Shown piece by piece: positions 36,168 to 48,600 of a stretch of DNA of 64,000 nt (within the stretch, counting starts at the first letter, position 1; each line of letters starts with the position of its first letter). The notes under the pieces are model-generated. The model ran no database searches, was not told the origin of the DNA, and was given only the letters and a program-made list of their open reading frames with translations. The translations under genes and the position numbers were made by a program. The stretch spans positions 124,001-188,000 of the forward strand of contig JAPYMA010000149.1 in NCBI GenBank assembly GCA_035041965.1. Direction: 5' to 3'. The DNA is from Anisakis pegreffii (taxonomy: Eukaryota > Nematoda > Chromadorea > Rhabditida > Anisakidae).

Positions 36168-37442
36168 TGAGGAGTGACGATCTTACCTCTTTCACACGTT
36201 ACATCACATTTATCACCTCCCTTATCAGTTGAATATCAATACGACCGAACCAGTCTAAAATCTGTAGTTGAGTAATTGCAGTTTTGCACCAAAAGATTCT
36301 CTCCTCCTTCTAAAAGTAAACAGCTGATAGCAGATGAACCAAGCAATCTTCATTTTGTTGTCTTTTCTGTTCTATTATTAAAACGTGTTTAATCGCTGAA
36401 AGACTTCACCTCGTGACGAATTAAACTTGCTGCAATTGTACTGAAAATGAATTTTCAATTGATATTTTGATGGAAGTATTTTTCGTTCAATTAGATTGTT
36501 TTTATGAAATGTAAGTGAATAGCAAACATAAAGTTTATTTTGCTAAGTGAGCAATTTTCACTAATCGTAAGAATTCATCAACAAAATGAATTTATCCACT
36601 CAAACAATTACTGCATCTTTATCGCAGCTGATCCTTACGGCAAATATTGAATCGCAATAGAACGAAACGTATTGTGTGCTCGTACGTTAATTACTTGGAT
36701 AAACGATCCAATAAAACATCTCGTGATAACAATCATTTTGTGCTTTACTTTCAGTTGTTTTAGCGAGTCTAATTTTGAGAGGCGTGCAAAACAATGAGAT
36801 CAAACGTACTCATTTATGCGTTTTGAAAGCATTCTTGCTTCATCGTTTGTATAATTTGAGCCATGACAGTAACGTATTTTTTCTGTTAACAACATCGCAC
36901 CAATTGCGACATCTCATTCATTTTACGATGGATTCAACACTCAACAATTCCATCCGTTCATTCTGTACGATTTGAATCATTTTGCATTTCATTTCGATTA
37001 GTTGCCATGTGAGAGGCCATCATTGAATGCGTCATAAAGATTACTCGTGAAATGCACCAACAACAATAATAACAATCGTTCCATGTTTAGGTGTACATAT
37101 AATTTGAAAGTTTTATTGCACATTTGAATAATGTTATTCACGTTTTAATTTGTGCGTTAGCAGCATCTAGCTGAGCGTCGTTTCATACGAACGACGCTGT
37201 TCTGCCGCAATGAAACAAAAATGTGAAGAAAAAGAATGGCAGAAAGCAACATTTCCAATTGATATTTACTTTTATTTTATAACACTTTTTTACATGCACA
37301 TTGAGCGATGCCTTCATTGCTTCTTTGCTCAAAACAATCTTTTCATTGATTTTATAGATTATAATTGAGCAATTTCAAGAATATTATTGAAGAATGAGAA
37401 TAATGTAGATTTTATTCACTAAATTAGTAACTGCATTCATAT

Positions 37443-37760
37443 TCATACGCACATTCGCATAGGAGTAGTTGTTTGGAAATTTGAATTAAAGTGAAACGTT
37501 TTGTTTGAGGAAGAAGAATGATAATAGCGAGTTGAGGATCTATTCAAGGATGTTGTTGTTGCTATTGTTCGAAATGCACATTCTGAAACAATTGCCTTCC
37601 TCCAAATGAGTGTCTGATAATGTGAAACGCAAAGCAGTCCCATCCAAACCAACATCAACACAACCATTATTCCACTCAGATAACCTTCAAATACTATCGC
37701 ATTTCTTTTTGGTTTCCTCAACGAAAAAAAGCTCTTCACTATTAATTTACTGATTGTCAT
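37443..37760 (-). CDS. candidate first exon, signal-anchor protein
   Basis: A true ATG (plus 37758-37760) opens 105 codons. Residues 1-22 are basic, a hydrophobic segment (YLSGIMVVLMLVWMGLLCVS) lies at about 27-46, and the rest is Ser/Thr/Asn-rich and lumenal in character. A TGC|GTATGA donor is available near the end. The topology resembles type II glycosyltransferases of worms, but no catalytic exon was found, so that is only an analogy. Confidence 0.35.
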   Translation of the reverse strand: MTISKLIVKSFFSLRKPKRNAIVFEGYLSGIMVVLMLVWMGLLCVSHYQTLIWRKAIVSECAFRTIATTTSLNRSSTRYYHSSSSNKTFHFNSNFQTTTPMRMCV

Positions 37761-39490
37761 CGAAGAAATTCATAAATATTCATTCAAATTCTCGATTGCA
37801 ATTATTCCTCGAGTTTTTTTTTGAACCGCTCTATTATGTATTAGAATTGTTTCAAAATTTCTTATTCATTATTTATTATAAAGCAAATTTTTATCGTTCG
37901 ATCGCATCTGCACACATTCCTCCGAGTATTGCATCGTTATTCATCCTTTTTTCTTTGTTACCCCTTTCCAATTGAGCAACGTCACGAATGCATCTCACAT
38001 CACTTTTTCGCAGCGTTATTCTTGGGATTAACCCGATATTTCATCTTGATAACGTTTACGATAGGTTCTTTGCTTGAATTTTATGCTGCGTTTTGCCTAA
38101 GACTCTTTCAATTCTACATGCAGGATGACGCGAATCTGACATCAATCTAAAAAGTTAAACCAATATCTCATTTCGATTATTCATAGTGAAAAATACAAAG
38201 ACGCCTGATTCAGTGCCTTCTATACACTGAGAAAGTACCAACGCAATGAACAACTCATTTGCATTATTCGAAAAAAAGGAAGTTCCCCTCAGGGTTGTCT
38301 GCTACTTCAGAGATTAACCAAAGCCAGGTGATATCGCAAATCGAACTGGAATTACGCAGTTAATTGTTCATATGAAATTATTTGATTAAATTGCTTTGCT
38401 GCAATTGATTAATTTCTCATTCGCTTTCCGAACCACTAAACGTCGAGTAATCATAATTAGAATTGTGAATAAAGTTCGAATGCAATGCGTGAAATCATCT
38501 CTCTTCAACAATTCAATGAGCGCTTTGTATCCGAAAGTTGAATTTTTTATAAGCACAACGCTAGATATTAGCTTAATCGTATTGATTTGAATGTGTGAAA
38601 GATTCAAAAAAAGTTAGCAGATGATTTGTGAAGTGAATGATATTCGTGGACAAATTTTTACAAGCAATTCGAATAGGAAATTGAGAATTCTTTGCTTAAT
38701 CGATGTTTTCACTTTTTGGTAACAATCATTCTCATATTTATACCAATAATTTTAAAGGAATCAGAACCTTTACTGAATTTCTAGTTAGCCACTTAAATAT
38801 CTGCAGTTAATTTTGCACATTACACAGCTCGAGTTCCCTTCAAGTACCCTTCAGTTTAGTGATCTTCCAGTTTTCCCACGACAGTAATGCGATCAATCAT
38901 TCCAATATTTGTCACAATCAAGCATACCAATGCGCAACAAATAGTTTACTTTACCCACATTAATCATGCTTGTTCAAGTTCGCCTGAAGAGGAGATCTTT
39001 TTTTTGTCAATCGCACGTCATGCATTTTTAATTGGCAAACCATTGAAAATATTTCGTTTGTTCATTCCAAAATTCCTTTTACTTCCTTTTCAAATTGAAA
39101 AGCATTTGATAGATCAATTAAATAGGAATGAACAATATTGATGCACAATAAAATCACATCAACATTTTTGTGAATCAGTTCGTTGTGAAAGTCTGAATTC
39201 GATATTGAGGTTTTCGATCATTTGAAGTCCATTACAATGACGCTTTCAGTTCGACAATAACACCATTCGGGCTCAATTTCATTCGTCTGATTTAATTCAG
39301 TTGAATTATTTGTCGAGCATCATTTGATCATTTTTGCCAATTGATCTGTTCATGAATTTCGTTAATGCTTCAATGCAGTGAATAACTATTGAGAAGTTGA
39401 TCCTGAACGACGTTAATTCGATTCGAGTTTGTGGGTTGAACAACAAAATAGAAGCAGTTGAACCGTTGACGATAATTTTTGTCAACGTAA
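37761..39490. other. intergenic, one weak ORF
   Basis: A plus ATG frame at 38887-39141 (84 codons) has mixed composition and no splice support. Nothing else is supportable. Confidence 0.3.
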
Positions 39491-39691
39491 AATTGTGAAA
39501 GAAAAAATTTTCAATCACTTTCTCAGAACTGTTTCATATTAATCATTTTGTTGTGAATTTTCGCAAATTAATATAAGTTAGCATTCGATTAATGCTAATT
39601 TATATTAATATGCGAAAATTCGCAACAAATGATTGATATGAAACAATTCTGAGAAAGTTTCATTTGATTTTTTAAAAAATCTTTCACGATT
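39491..39691. mobile_element. 200-bp foldback element, long inverted repeat
   Basis: The whole segment is an imperfect palindrome of two arms of about 95 bp meeting near 39590 at TTAGCAT/ATGCTAA. Matching pieces include TTTCTCAGAACTGTTTCATA on the left and its complement at 39631-39659, and GTGAAAG/CTTTCAC at the ends. It has the structure of a foldback MITE. The right arm runs into a minus open frame (39595-39897). Confidence 0.85.
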
Positions 39692-40065
39692 GTGCTATGT
39701 GTACGTAGTATAAAGGTGGTGAATATCGCTGTTGCAATCAGTCCTTCTTCTAAACGAATGCATTTCCCAAAGTATCCTGATCTGTTGCCGTTTATACTAT
39801 TTAAATACATCATTGAATTGCAATGAGCTATTATATTGTTTCCTTGAAACTCATCTTTTTGTGTTTCAAAATAAGAATTTACGCAAAGTTTAACCAATCT
39901 TCTCTAATCAAAAGTTTGTGGAAGAAAATTTATGAGGACCATTCTATATTTTTGAGACATTCAATTTTGTGACTTCAGTGGACACGATAGTTTTTTTGGT
40001 TGAGGGATGACTGTGGATATCCTTAGGGAATAAAACATACGCGCAACTTGCCCTCATCTGTTTAG
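39692..40065. other. spacer between foldback element and candidate exon
   Basis: The minus frame through 39692-39897 (SYFETQKDEFQGNNIIAHCN, then LNSINGNRSGYFGKC) is protein-like but begins in the foldback element's neighbour sequence and has no confirmed splice sites. Confidence 0.25.
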
Positions 40066-40319
40066 AGACCAATCATTTGAACGTATACGAAGAAATTGGA
40101 AATGCTAAATCAGTTTCTTGTCAATCCTTGCCAGAATTTCTTTCGCTTCAAATTGAAAACTTGAGATATTATTCCGCATTGGTTCTTCCACTTCGTTTCC
40201 GATTATTATACGATTGCTTGCATGAATCAGTTCGATTGCACGTCACAAATATTTCCCCTCGTTGTGATCTCGTTAGTGCCTATTTGTTGAGTCGAATGAA
40301 TTTCATTCATATGAACTGA
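40066..40319 (+). CDS. candidate terminal exon, unidentified plus-strand gene
   Basis: The acceptor CATCTGTTTAG (ending 40065) opens a phase-1 frame of 84 codons to a TGA at 40317-40319. The peptide begins TNHLNVYEEIGNAKSVSCQS and has an amphipathic helical middle (LPEFLSLQIENLRYYSALVL, then RFRLLYDCLHESVRLHV). Its composition is clearly protein-like. A CTC|GTTAGT donor near 40269 could make it an internal exon. No upstream partner was found and no family recognised. Confidence 0.42.
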
Positions 40320-40891
40320 ATCTTGATTGAGTCACTTCGAATAATCTTGTAGAAATCCAATCCATTCACAGTTCATTTGATTCATTCTTAATGCATTCAT
40401 CACATTATGCATCATTCATAATGCATAACTATTCTCAAAGGACTCCGTCTGATTCTTGAATCAGTATATCTTGATGGCTAATTTCTTCTGCATTCTCATT
40501 CATTAGATCAAAATATTCAACTCGCATTGAAGTATTCCAATACTCTTGTTAAATTTTCTTATTTTACGATTGAAAGTGTTCTAAATTCGGTGATTTTTGC
40601 ATGGTGATTGATTGATAATTCATCGTGTTTGCCAATGTGCATAAATCACATTAGATTTGTCAATAATAATTGATTACTCGAAATGCTGAGGTATAGAGTC
40701 GTTGCTGTGATTTCCGTTGAATATTACCAGTTATTCATTCATTCGTGCTAGAGGATTAGCTGTTGAGATGGATATGTTTATCATTTGCGTGCCGTCGTTC
40801 CTCAACATGTACTACTAAATCACCAAAATATGTACGGATGGATACCCTTCGTTCTGAATTAACTATTTATTACATTTTGGTTATCATATGC

Positions 40892-41165
40892 ATGCTCCAT
40901 AAATTTCTGATGTTGATTATTTTAATGACTCAATAACGTTGAAATGCGATAGTGAGATTCCAGTATGTTGAGAACAAATGGGCACACAATAGTTTACTGG
41001 TTTATGGAGCATCATTCATTCATCGTAGTTTTAACGAGTTTCGTTCACGATTCCATCTAAATTTATTATCAATTATTGACTCTATAAACCAGTAATGAAG
41101 TAATATTCACGAAAATCCTTGTTTTGAAAGTTCAAAACAAAGATTTTCGTGGATACTACTTCATT
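40892..41165. repeat. cluster of overlapping inverted repeats
   Basis: Three pairs chain together. ATGCTCCATAAA (40892) pairs with TTTATGGAGCAT (41001-41012). TTACTGGTTTA (40994) pairs with TAAACCAGTAA (41085-41095) and shares bases with the first pair. A 72-bp hairpin then spans 41094-41165, with arms AATGAAGTA, CACGAAAATC and TTGTTTTGAA and their complements. This looks like nested foldback elements. Confidence 0.85.
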
Positions 41166-42669
41166 GAATCCATCAAATCTGATGTCCTCATTCAAAGACG
41201 TGCAATTGAAAAGAAATGTCTTGCTGAAGTGTTATTTTATCTTTCTCTGAATATCATCTTCATTTTGATTAACTTTCTGTATCCCAGTGAACGAAAAAAA
41301 AATTCAGTTGGCAGCTAGAGCATGTTTGTTTGATCGAACGAATGATTTGAATTGTATACTTTAATGAAGTTAAACTCAAATTATCCCAAATTGTTTTCGG
41401 TTTAAGAGTCATTGAGCAATTTCTGGTGAAATGAAGTTGTCGCAAAATGGATTTATTTATGTTAACTGAGAGCATTGGACAACATTGCTGATATATGGCA
41501 TGTGGACGTATTTATTTACGCTATTATAATCTATGTCCGAATTAGTATATTAGTGAAGTTATTCGAATGCTTCAAATGAAGCGTTGGACCGATTCTTTAT
41601 TTATGTGTGAGTGATGAAGTATTGTTTTTTTGCGCATTCTGAAATACACTCGTTCGCACATCGTGCACATTCAAATGAAATTATGCACAGTAGAGGACGT
41701 ATTCATATTTGATAAACACGTATGCAGTATGCATGTTATATTATATTATGTCGTTGAATAGACTATAATTTATGGTGTCTCTTCTCAACGAATTGATAAT
41801 ATTTCGTTTATTTACTTTGTTTTTGACATTTTGCCGTCTTATTTTATACAGTAGATTTTTCTTATGTTTCATGATCTACTTTCATTCCCATACAATAATG
41901 ATCAGTTCAGTGTTTGCATTGTTCATTTGCAAGAATCGTTGCTAATATGCGTTTTATAATCTACAGATTTTGGTATTCAATATAATTAGATGACCAACAC
42001 ATATTCAAATCATTCATCCTCTTTGTGATCGATTATTGAATTTGCAATAATTGATCATCTGATGCTACTGCCTCAGCTCGAAACTGCTGTTTGAAGAAAG
42101 CAGTATACCATCAGAAGGGTGTTTTGATCACAAGTGTACCTTCGTCAGCTTGATTTTGGTCATATATTCTTGGCTGGTTATTTTTAGAACACTGGATTTC
42201 ATTGCTTCATATTCTTGTTACTGTATTTAGAAGCAATGATCCGTTGTAAATATTCTCGTAATCTGTGAAAACACATCACTGCGTTGCACTTTCATTGCTC
42301 TTTCTACAGAGGAATTACGATTGAAGTACATCAGAATCGAATTGATTCAATGTTTGCTTGATAGGAATATACCAATATACCAGATAAACACAGAGTGCTG
42401 GTGTGAAGTGTTATTTTATGTTTTGCAGTGTTTAATTAAGCACTTGATATTGTTAGAGGATCACAGGTCCGACCCAACTATTGCTTGAAGATATTTATTC
42501 TGCACTACTGATTTATGAACAATCTAAAGTTGAATTACCAACTTATACCTATTACAAACTATATTTTGTGTTGATTGTTATTCTTACATTAATACTGCGA
42601 GTAATATTTTCAAGTTATTCAAATATTCCTGCAAAATTTCTGATAAACAAAAGCAATCCAGCAAGCACC
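41166..42669. other. upstream region of the PP2A B'' gene
   Basis: No other gene was supported. TTATGTTTTGCAG ending at 42428 is a strong acceptor 241 nt upstream of the proposed ATG; it could be a spliced-leader site or the acceptor of the 5' exon. The open frame from 42481 to the ATG encodes a Leu/Ile/Val-rich run and is judged untranslated. Confidence 0.4.
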
Positions 42670-45600
42670 ATGCGATTACTCCGAAAACAACATCGTGCGA
42701 CATCGCAGTCAACATCCTCCTCAGCTGATGACACGAACAAAATGCTGATAACGAATGTGGAGTGTCATTCGAGAGTACTTTCCCAAAGCGTTCCTAACGA
42801 TAGTCCCGTATCACCTCCAGACGCTGTAATCACTGACTGCATTCCGATGATAATAAGATTTCGACGTACTTCGCAATCTCACAAAGCGTCCACATTATCA
42901 TCAGTGCATAATGATGATAAGCAGAATAAACGTCATCGCAAAACAATCAGTCGAATTATCGAAACTTTTATCAATAAAATTTTCGATACCCAACGTAAGG
43001 TGAGTGAGTGAAAGTGTGAGCATTGCAATCCTTCGTCACAACTTATCGTCGACGACGCAACCGATTCGTGTAATTCCTCCGCAAAAGTCTCTATATCTCA
43101 TCTCGTACTTATTTATGATAAAGTAAGCAGCGCACGTTTTGCACAAATTTCGTCGTTTGCATTGCTGAAGGAAAAAAAGACGTTTATGACCCTGTCTTAT
43201 TGTTATCATTATCTAAAATGAGTTTCTTCGCACTTCAAATCCCTAACTGCTTTATCTAAACTTCTACGCTCTAAAGATCGCATTCAGATTCAAACGCCTC
43301 ACCAGTTCCTTTATGAACAATTCATATTCGTTCGTCATTTTAACGATCATAAATTCAATCGTTATCGAAAATTTGATGTGATAATAAGAGCAATAAATAA
43401 CCACTAGATTGCTGCAAAAGAAAAGTAACGACATGTGAGCACTGTCGTATCGCATCGTTTCCCGAATGATCTACCTGTTCAGTTCTATCTTACATCTCCG
43501 ATGAGCTATTGATGACATGAATTTGTTTCAGTGATGAATTAATTGTTTGGTGCACACTTAGTGGTTATTTCTTTGGAAATTTTATGCCTGCAAAGAAGCT
43601 TTTTTCCTTAAAAAAGATTCCTCTCTGATATGAGTTTGATGATTTTTTTTCTGATCGTATGCATTTTAATTGGAATTGCTTTCACAAGAACGAACCAGAA
43701 TGTGACATCATGAAGAGTAATACTATATGTCATGCAAGTGTTTTATTTTAATGAATATACTTGAACAAATATGATACAATTTAGCGGTATTGTTGTATCA
43801 AGAAGGTTTCATGCGCTCCTGCATGATGATTACTTCTCATTTCAGTTCGGATGATTTGTTGACTTGGGTTTGAATTCAGCACTGTTTTTGTTGAAATCAT
43901 TTCCGAAAAGACCACAGTCATATGTCAGTCTCAGTTTTGAGCAATTTCGTTCGCGTCTTCAATATGAATATCTATTTTTTAAATGCTGTATTTGGCGTCG
44001 ATTCGCATTCACCCTTGAGTGCATGTTCATCATGCACTTTTGGGCCGGCGTTTTCTCGTCCACTGAACACTTCACGTAGTTTTGAAGAGTTTACATTATC
44101 TACTTCTGAAATAACTTGAGATTCAAACCTAAATCATCATGCTGTTGAGGATTCTTTAACGATTCTAATTGTCAAGAGTCGTGTCAGATCAGTTCGAAAA
44201 CTTCACATGGAATCTTCCAGTGACATCGATGATCACTGTTTGATCGTGTTGTGTTTTTATCTTATTGATAAACTTCATCTCGAATGTTGTTGGAATGCAT
44301 ATTTTTTGGATATATTAAAGTGCTGCCATTCAGTTGATTCTAAAAAGTGCAATCAGTTTCTTTATTCTTCTTCGGTGCATTTGACTTTCGACAAAATTAA
44401 ACAATGCATTTCGATCAGTTTCATTTGTATTGTAGAAAAAGTTGTAATACAATCAGTAATGCATTTCTTAAAACATTTCTTCATTTTATTCATCACTTTT
44501 ATAAACTCTCGTATTTGCCTTCATCTCTTTTTTCATAGAAAAATGAATGAGAAGAATCAAGTAATTGAAAGAAACTCTTGAATAGATATTGTCGAAGGAT
44601 TTTATTCAGTTGCTAAGTCAACTTATCGATGCACTTATTCCTATTCATCACGTCTAGATCAAATAAGATGAAATGGCTTCTGCCTGAAAACAATTATTTT
44701 AAGCGATTGTATGGCAAGCTTTTGAGTTTGCGAATATCGAAACTACTCAGCAAAAGTGGTATCCATCATTAATGCTATCTTGACTTTTTATGGAGGAAAT
44801 CGATGGACGAAAAAGGAAACAGAAAAAGATCAAGCGAATGATATCATGCGGAACATTACTATCCAGTTTATTATATCATTATTTTATCCATCAAAATTTG
44901 CAATTCAAAGGGAACGTGCGAAAATTTTTTGATATTATTGTATCTGAGAACGCATCCAGAACTTGTATGCCAAACAAATTTGATGATTGATTCATTATTG
45001 TTAACAAATGACCAATAAGATTCAAATACAATTATTCAATGATCTTCAAGTCGTACGCATCAGACTGCAATGATCACCTCGGGATTGTTTCATTATGTTG
45101 TTAACAAATCACGAGTAAATTAGCTAAACTTGAATCGCTATCAGTAAAAGTAGACTTGTTGGATTCATTCGTGGAGGCAGGCTATCGTTCAAACAAAAAA
45201 GAGAGTGGCTAAGATCCGATCGAAATTCTAGATAAATCATGAAATATATCACTGAAATGAGTCAGTTGTGTGCCCTAACGTCCAACCCATTTTCTGTCAT
45301 TCGTTTCTCTTCAGTTATTGATCGCCTTTTGTTCACTTGAATTGTGTCTACATGTTCAAATTAGTTTGTCATGATTCAATGAAATCACCACTTATTGTCT
45401 GAATCAGTTGCCGTCCGAATTTTTCGCTGGTGGAAATTAGTATTGATCTGACTGTGATTAAATTCTTTTGAATGTCATAATAATCCAGTGACGTGTTTGT
45501 TTTTGACATTCGCTTAGCATTCAGAGGTTGCAAGTGTTTGATGTGCATAAACTTAGAAAGTAAATCCAAATTTTGCGCAGTATCGCATTCGTAAGTTCTG

Positions 45601-48600
45601 CTGCATTATAAGTAATTTGTATGCCGATGTCATATTACTTTTTCAATATGCTAATTGCAAACTAACCGCTAAAGCTCTAGGATTGATTACCACTAGAATT
45701 GATTGGCATTCGTTTGCAATTAATTTTTATTCACTTCCGAGATGCGCACCACATGTTCAGTGATAGTAAACGATCAAATTGAATATATATTCAGTGCTGT
45801 TTATAACTGGTAGTCGAGAATTATTGCCATATTGCAATCGTTGAGCTGTGAACGTTCATTCTTATTACTTATTCAGTTTCTTTCATTCCTTTGACCATTT
45901 TTTCTCATCTCGTTACTCTTCTATGGAATTTTGTTCCCAAAACATCCCATAATTCTTGGTTGTTTGCGATTGCGTAATGTGTCTTCTCACATTTACTGCT
46001 TGAATTTTCCAAAATCGAGCCTATGTTTGGAATTCTGAAGAACATTCTCGAACGAATCGATTTCGATTGATTTCAAGATGATGACTAGTTAATTTTATTA
46101 ATATTATTTACTATCATTCGTGTTATACCAATGCTGCACTCAGCATTCGAGGGAATATCAGAGTTGATTTGTTTAGTTACCACATTAATGAGTGGTTATT
46201 GATCGAAAATTTAGATCACAAGAAAAGAGTTTTTTGCCTTCACTCACATCAAAATGAGTCTACCTTTTCGTTTCTATGTTTCAGTCTCTATGGAAAAGTG
46301 CACCTTAAATTACCTTCGTGATTCAGCGAACAAATCTTAACTGATGTTTGAATGTGGTTGATCGCTGCACTCACTCACCGCAATCACCTCAATAAGTTAT
46401 CCATAGACGCAGTCTTCTTCGATGAATCTTTAATGCAAACACTTTTTACTGCTGCAAGCATGCAACCAGTATCGAAAGGTGTTATCCGTTATCTTTGCTA
46501 AAATGTTTTACTAATAATGGAAAGTTTGAAGATCACTTTCAAAATTGATATATTGCATTGGATTGAATTAGATCAGTGCAGAAAGCTTTGACTCAATGTG
46601 TGCATTGGTAACACTATATCCGTATTCACATATTTTATGTGATGATCCTGCTCTGAATATTGAACTCAAGGTGATCCAATTAATTGTGTCAGTTTATCTT
46701 TTCGTTATCCTTCTTTGCTCTGAGAATATTTGTTCTCTCTTCCGAAGGCGCTCGTAATCAGATGGCCTGAATAGCAAATTCTTTAACATTCCCTCATAGC
46801 AATCTGTTTGATTATACAAACAATCATTTGTGCCTTCCTCTTTGAATGAGCTGCAATTATTTCATATTCCGTAAAGTTTCTCAACAAAGAACATTTGGAA
46901 CAATGTTTTGGGCATCGATATCGTTCTCGTTTTTATGTTAAGTTGATGTTAAAGTGCGATGTTCAGATATTTCAGTTGTTCTTTAACGTCCATTTCATTT
47001 GTCGGTTGCATCCAGTTTTGTTAATTTCTGATATGAGCTGGGAAAAGGCATTTCAATGAGCTGATAAGCTGACTTTTAATGAAACTCCTCCAAATTTTTG
47101 AAAAATTGTTTTATAATGAATGGTTTTTGCTGAAGTTACTTTGTATTATTCAATGACAATATTGCTAATGATTTTAAAAAGAAGCTTTGGCAGTGAAATC
47201 AAAATCGTCGAAATTTGATAAAATTATGCGCGCATCCGAAGTCAGTTTCAATAAGTTCTCAATCACAAAACATTCTGTGCTGCATTTTTTCTATTTTTCT
47301 TGCATTCTGATGCAAAAAAAATTCCGTTTCTTCGCATTTTGCACAAAAAAATCTTGCATTTCGATGCTGCTGGAAGTTGTGTGAATGAACAAATGCTGGA
47401 TAAAATCACTTGAACGTATTCGCTGAAACTCAGTAAGCTTTGAAGATCATCGACAAATGATATCTGGAAAAGTAATTGTTTGAGAGAAGCTCTAAGAGTA
47501 CTCCATCTCACGTATTTGCTTTTATCGTCAGAATTAGTGAGATTGGAATTTTGGTTTTTAATTCTGCATACTTTCATAAATTGACTGAGGAAGGGATCGG
47601 ATCAATTCAAAACGCACATTTCAGGAAGAAGTATCGTATTACAACAAAGAAAGTATTTCAATCAAGAATGAAGCAGAAGTTACGATGTTAGTCTATCCTT
47701 TATCCTTTATCCGTAGTTTATCCTTTATTCATTAACTCTGTACATTTAATAGTCCTATAAAATCGCCCAAATTTTCGTTTCAATACCTTGACCTGCCATA
47801 TCTATTTTTTAAGTTGCACCGACGCTTGTTTCATGCTGTCAGTACTGACGAAATCTGCTGTTGAGTGCATTGATTAATAGTGATTAATTTTTCAAAATTA
47901 TCGCTCGCTTCTCAAGTCTACAGACCTGTCATAAACTTCTGTAACGTTCAGTTCACAGACAGCTGAAGAGTGAATTCTAAAATAAGGTAACAGAAGTTTA
48001 ATTGGATTACAAAATTGTATTTTGCAGAATTTCAACGAATTTGGATAAAGTATCACTCGATTCAGTTCAACCTCGACGTGCTGAAACGATCAAAGTTAGG
48101 TGAGGTGTACGTGATATTGGTACTGAGGCTTATGCTTATTAGTCTCAATACGATTATGAACGAATGAGCAGCAACTTTCTGCTTATGAACAACTATTATA
48201 GCAACTCTATTATCATTGCGATAAATTGATCATTTTGTCTAGATTGATTCCTTCAACAAAAAAAACAGCATTAACGAGAGTTGATAAAGGAGTCATCTGA
48301 GTAGCGATTTCTTTGGTGGTATGTTGTCACAATGAACTAAGCAATGACTAATTCAGCATTCAAAATCGTGACAATCAGCAAGCATTATCACCGTCGATAG
48401 CCGAACGTCGTCTCGAAAAGAACGCCAATGCAACGCTACCAGCTCCTCTCAGAACGGATGCTGTTGCACCTGTGAGCGTTTCTATTGACTATCAATAAAC
48501 ATCCCTCTAAACTTCATTCCATTTCAAAATTTCATTGATGAAGAAGCATTCAATATGTTTTTGCATCTTCCACAATCAAAAAATCGGCCAGAACCGTTAA

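Noticed and set aside
42481..42669. In-frame upstream extension of PP2A B'' exon 1 with a hydrophobic run
   Set aside because: It has no ATG and a Leu/Ile/Val/Phe-rich composition. The ATG at 42670 sits in good context and begins the basic Ser-rich segment, so the extension is treated as untranslated.
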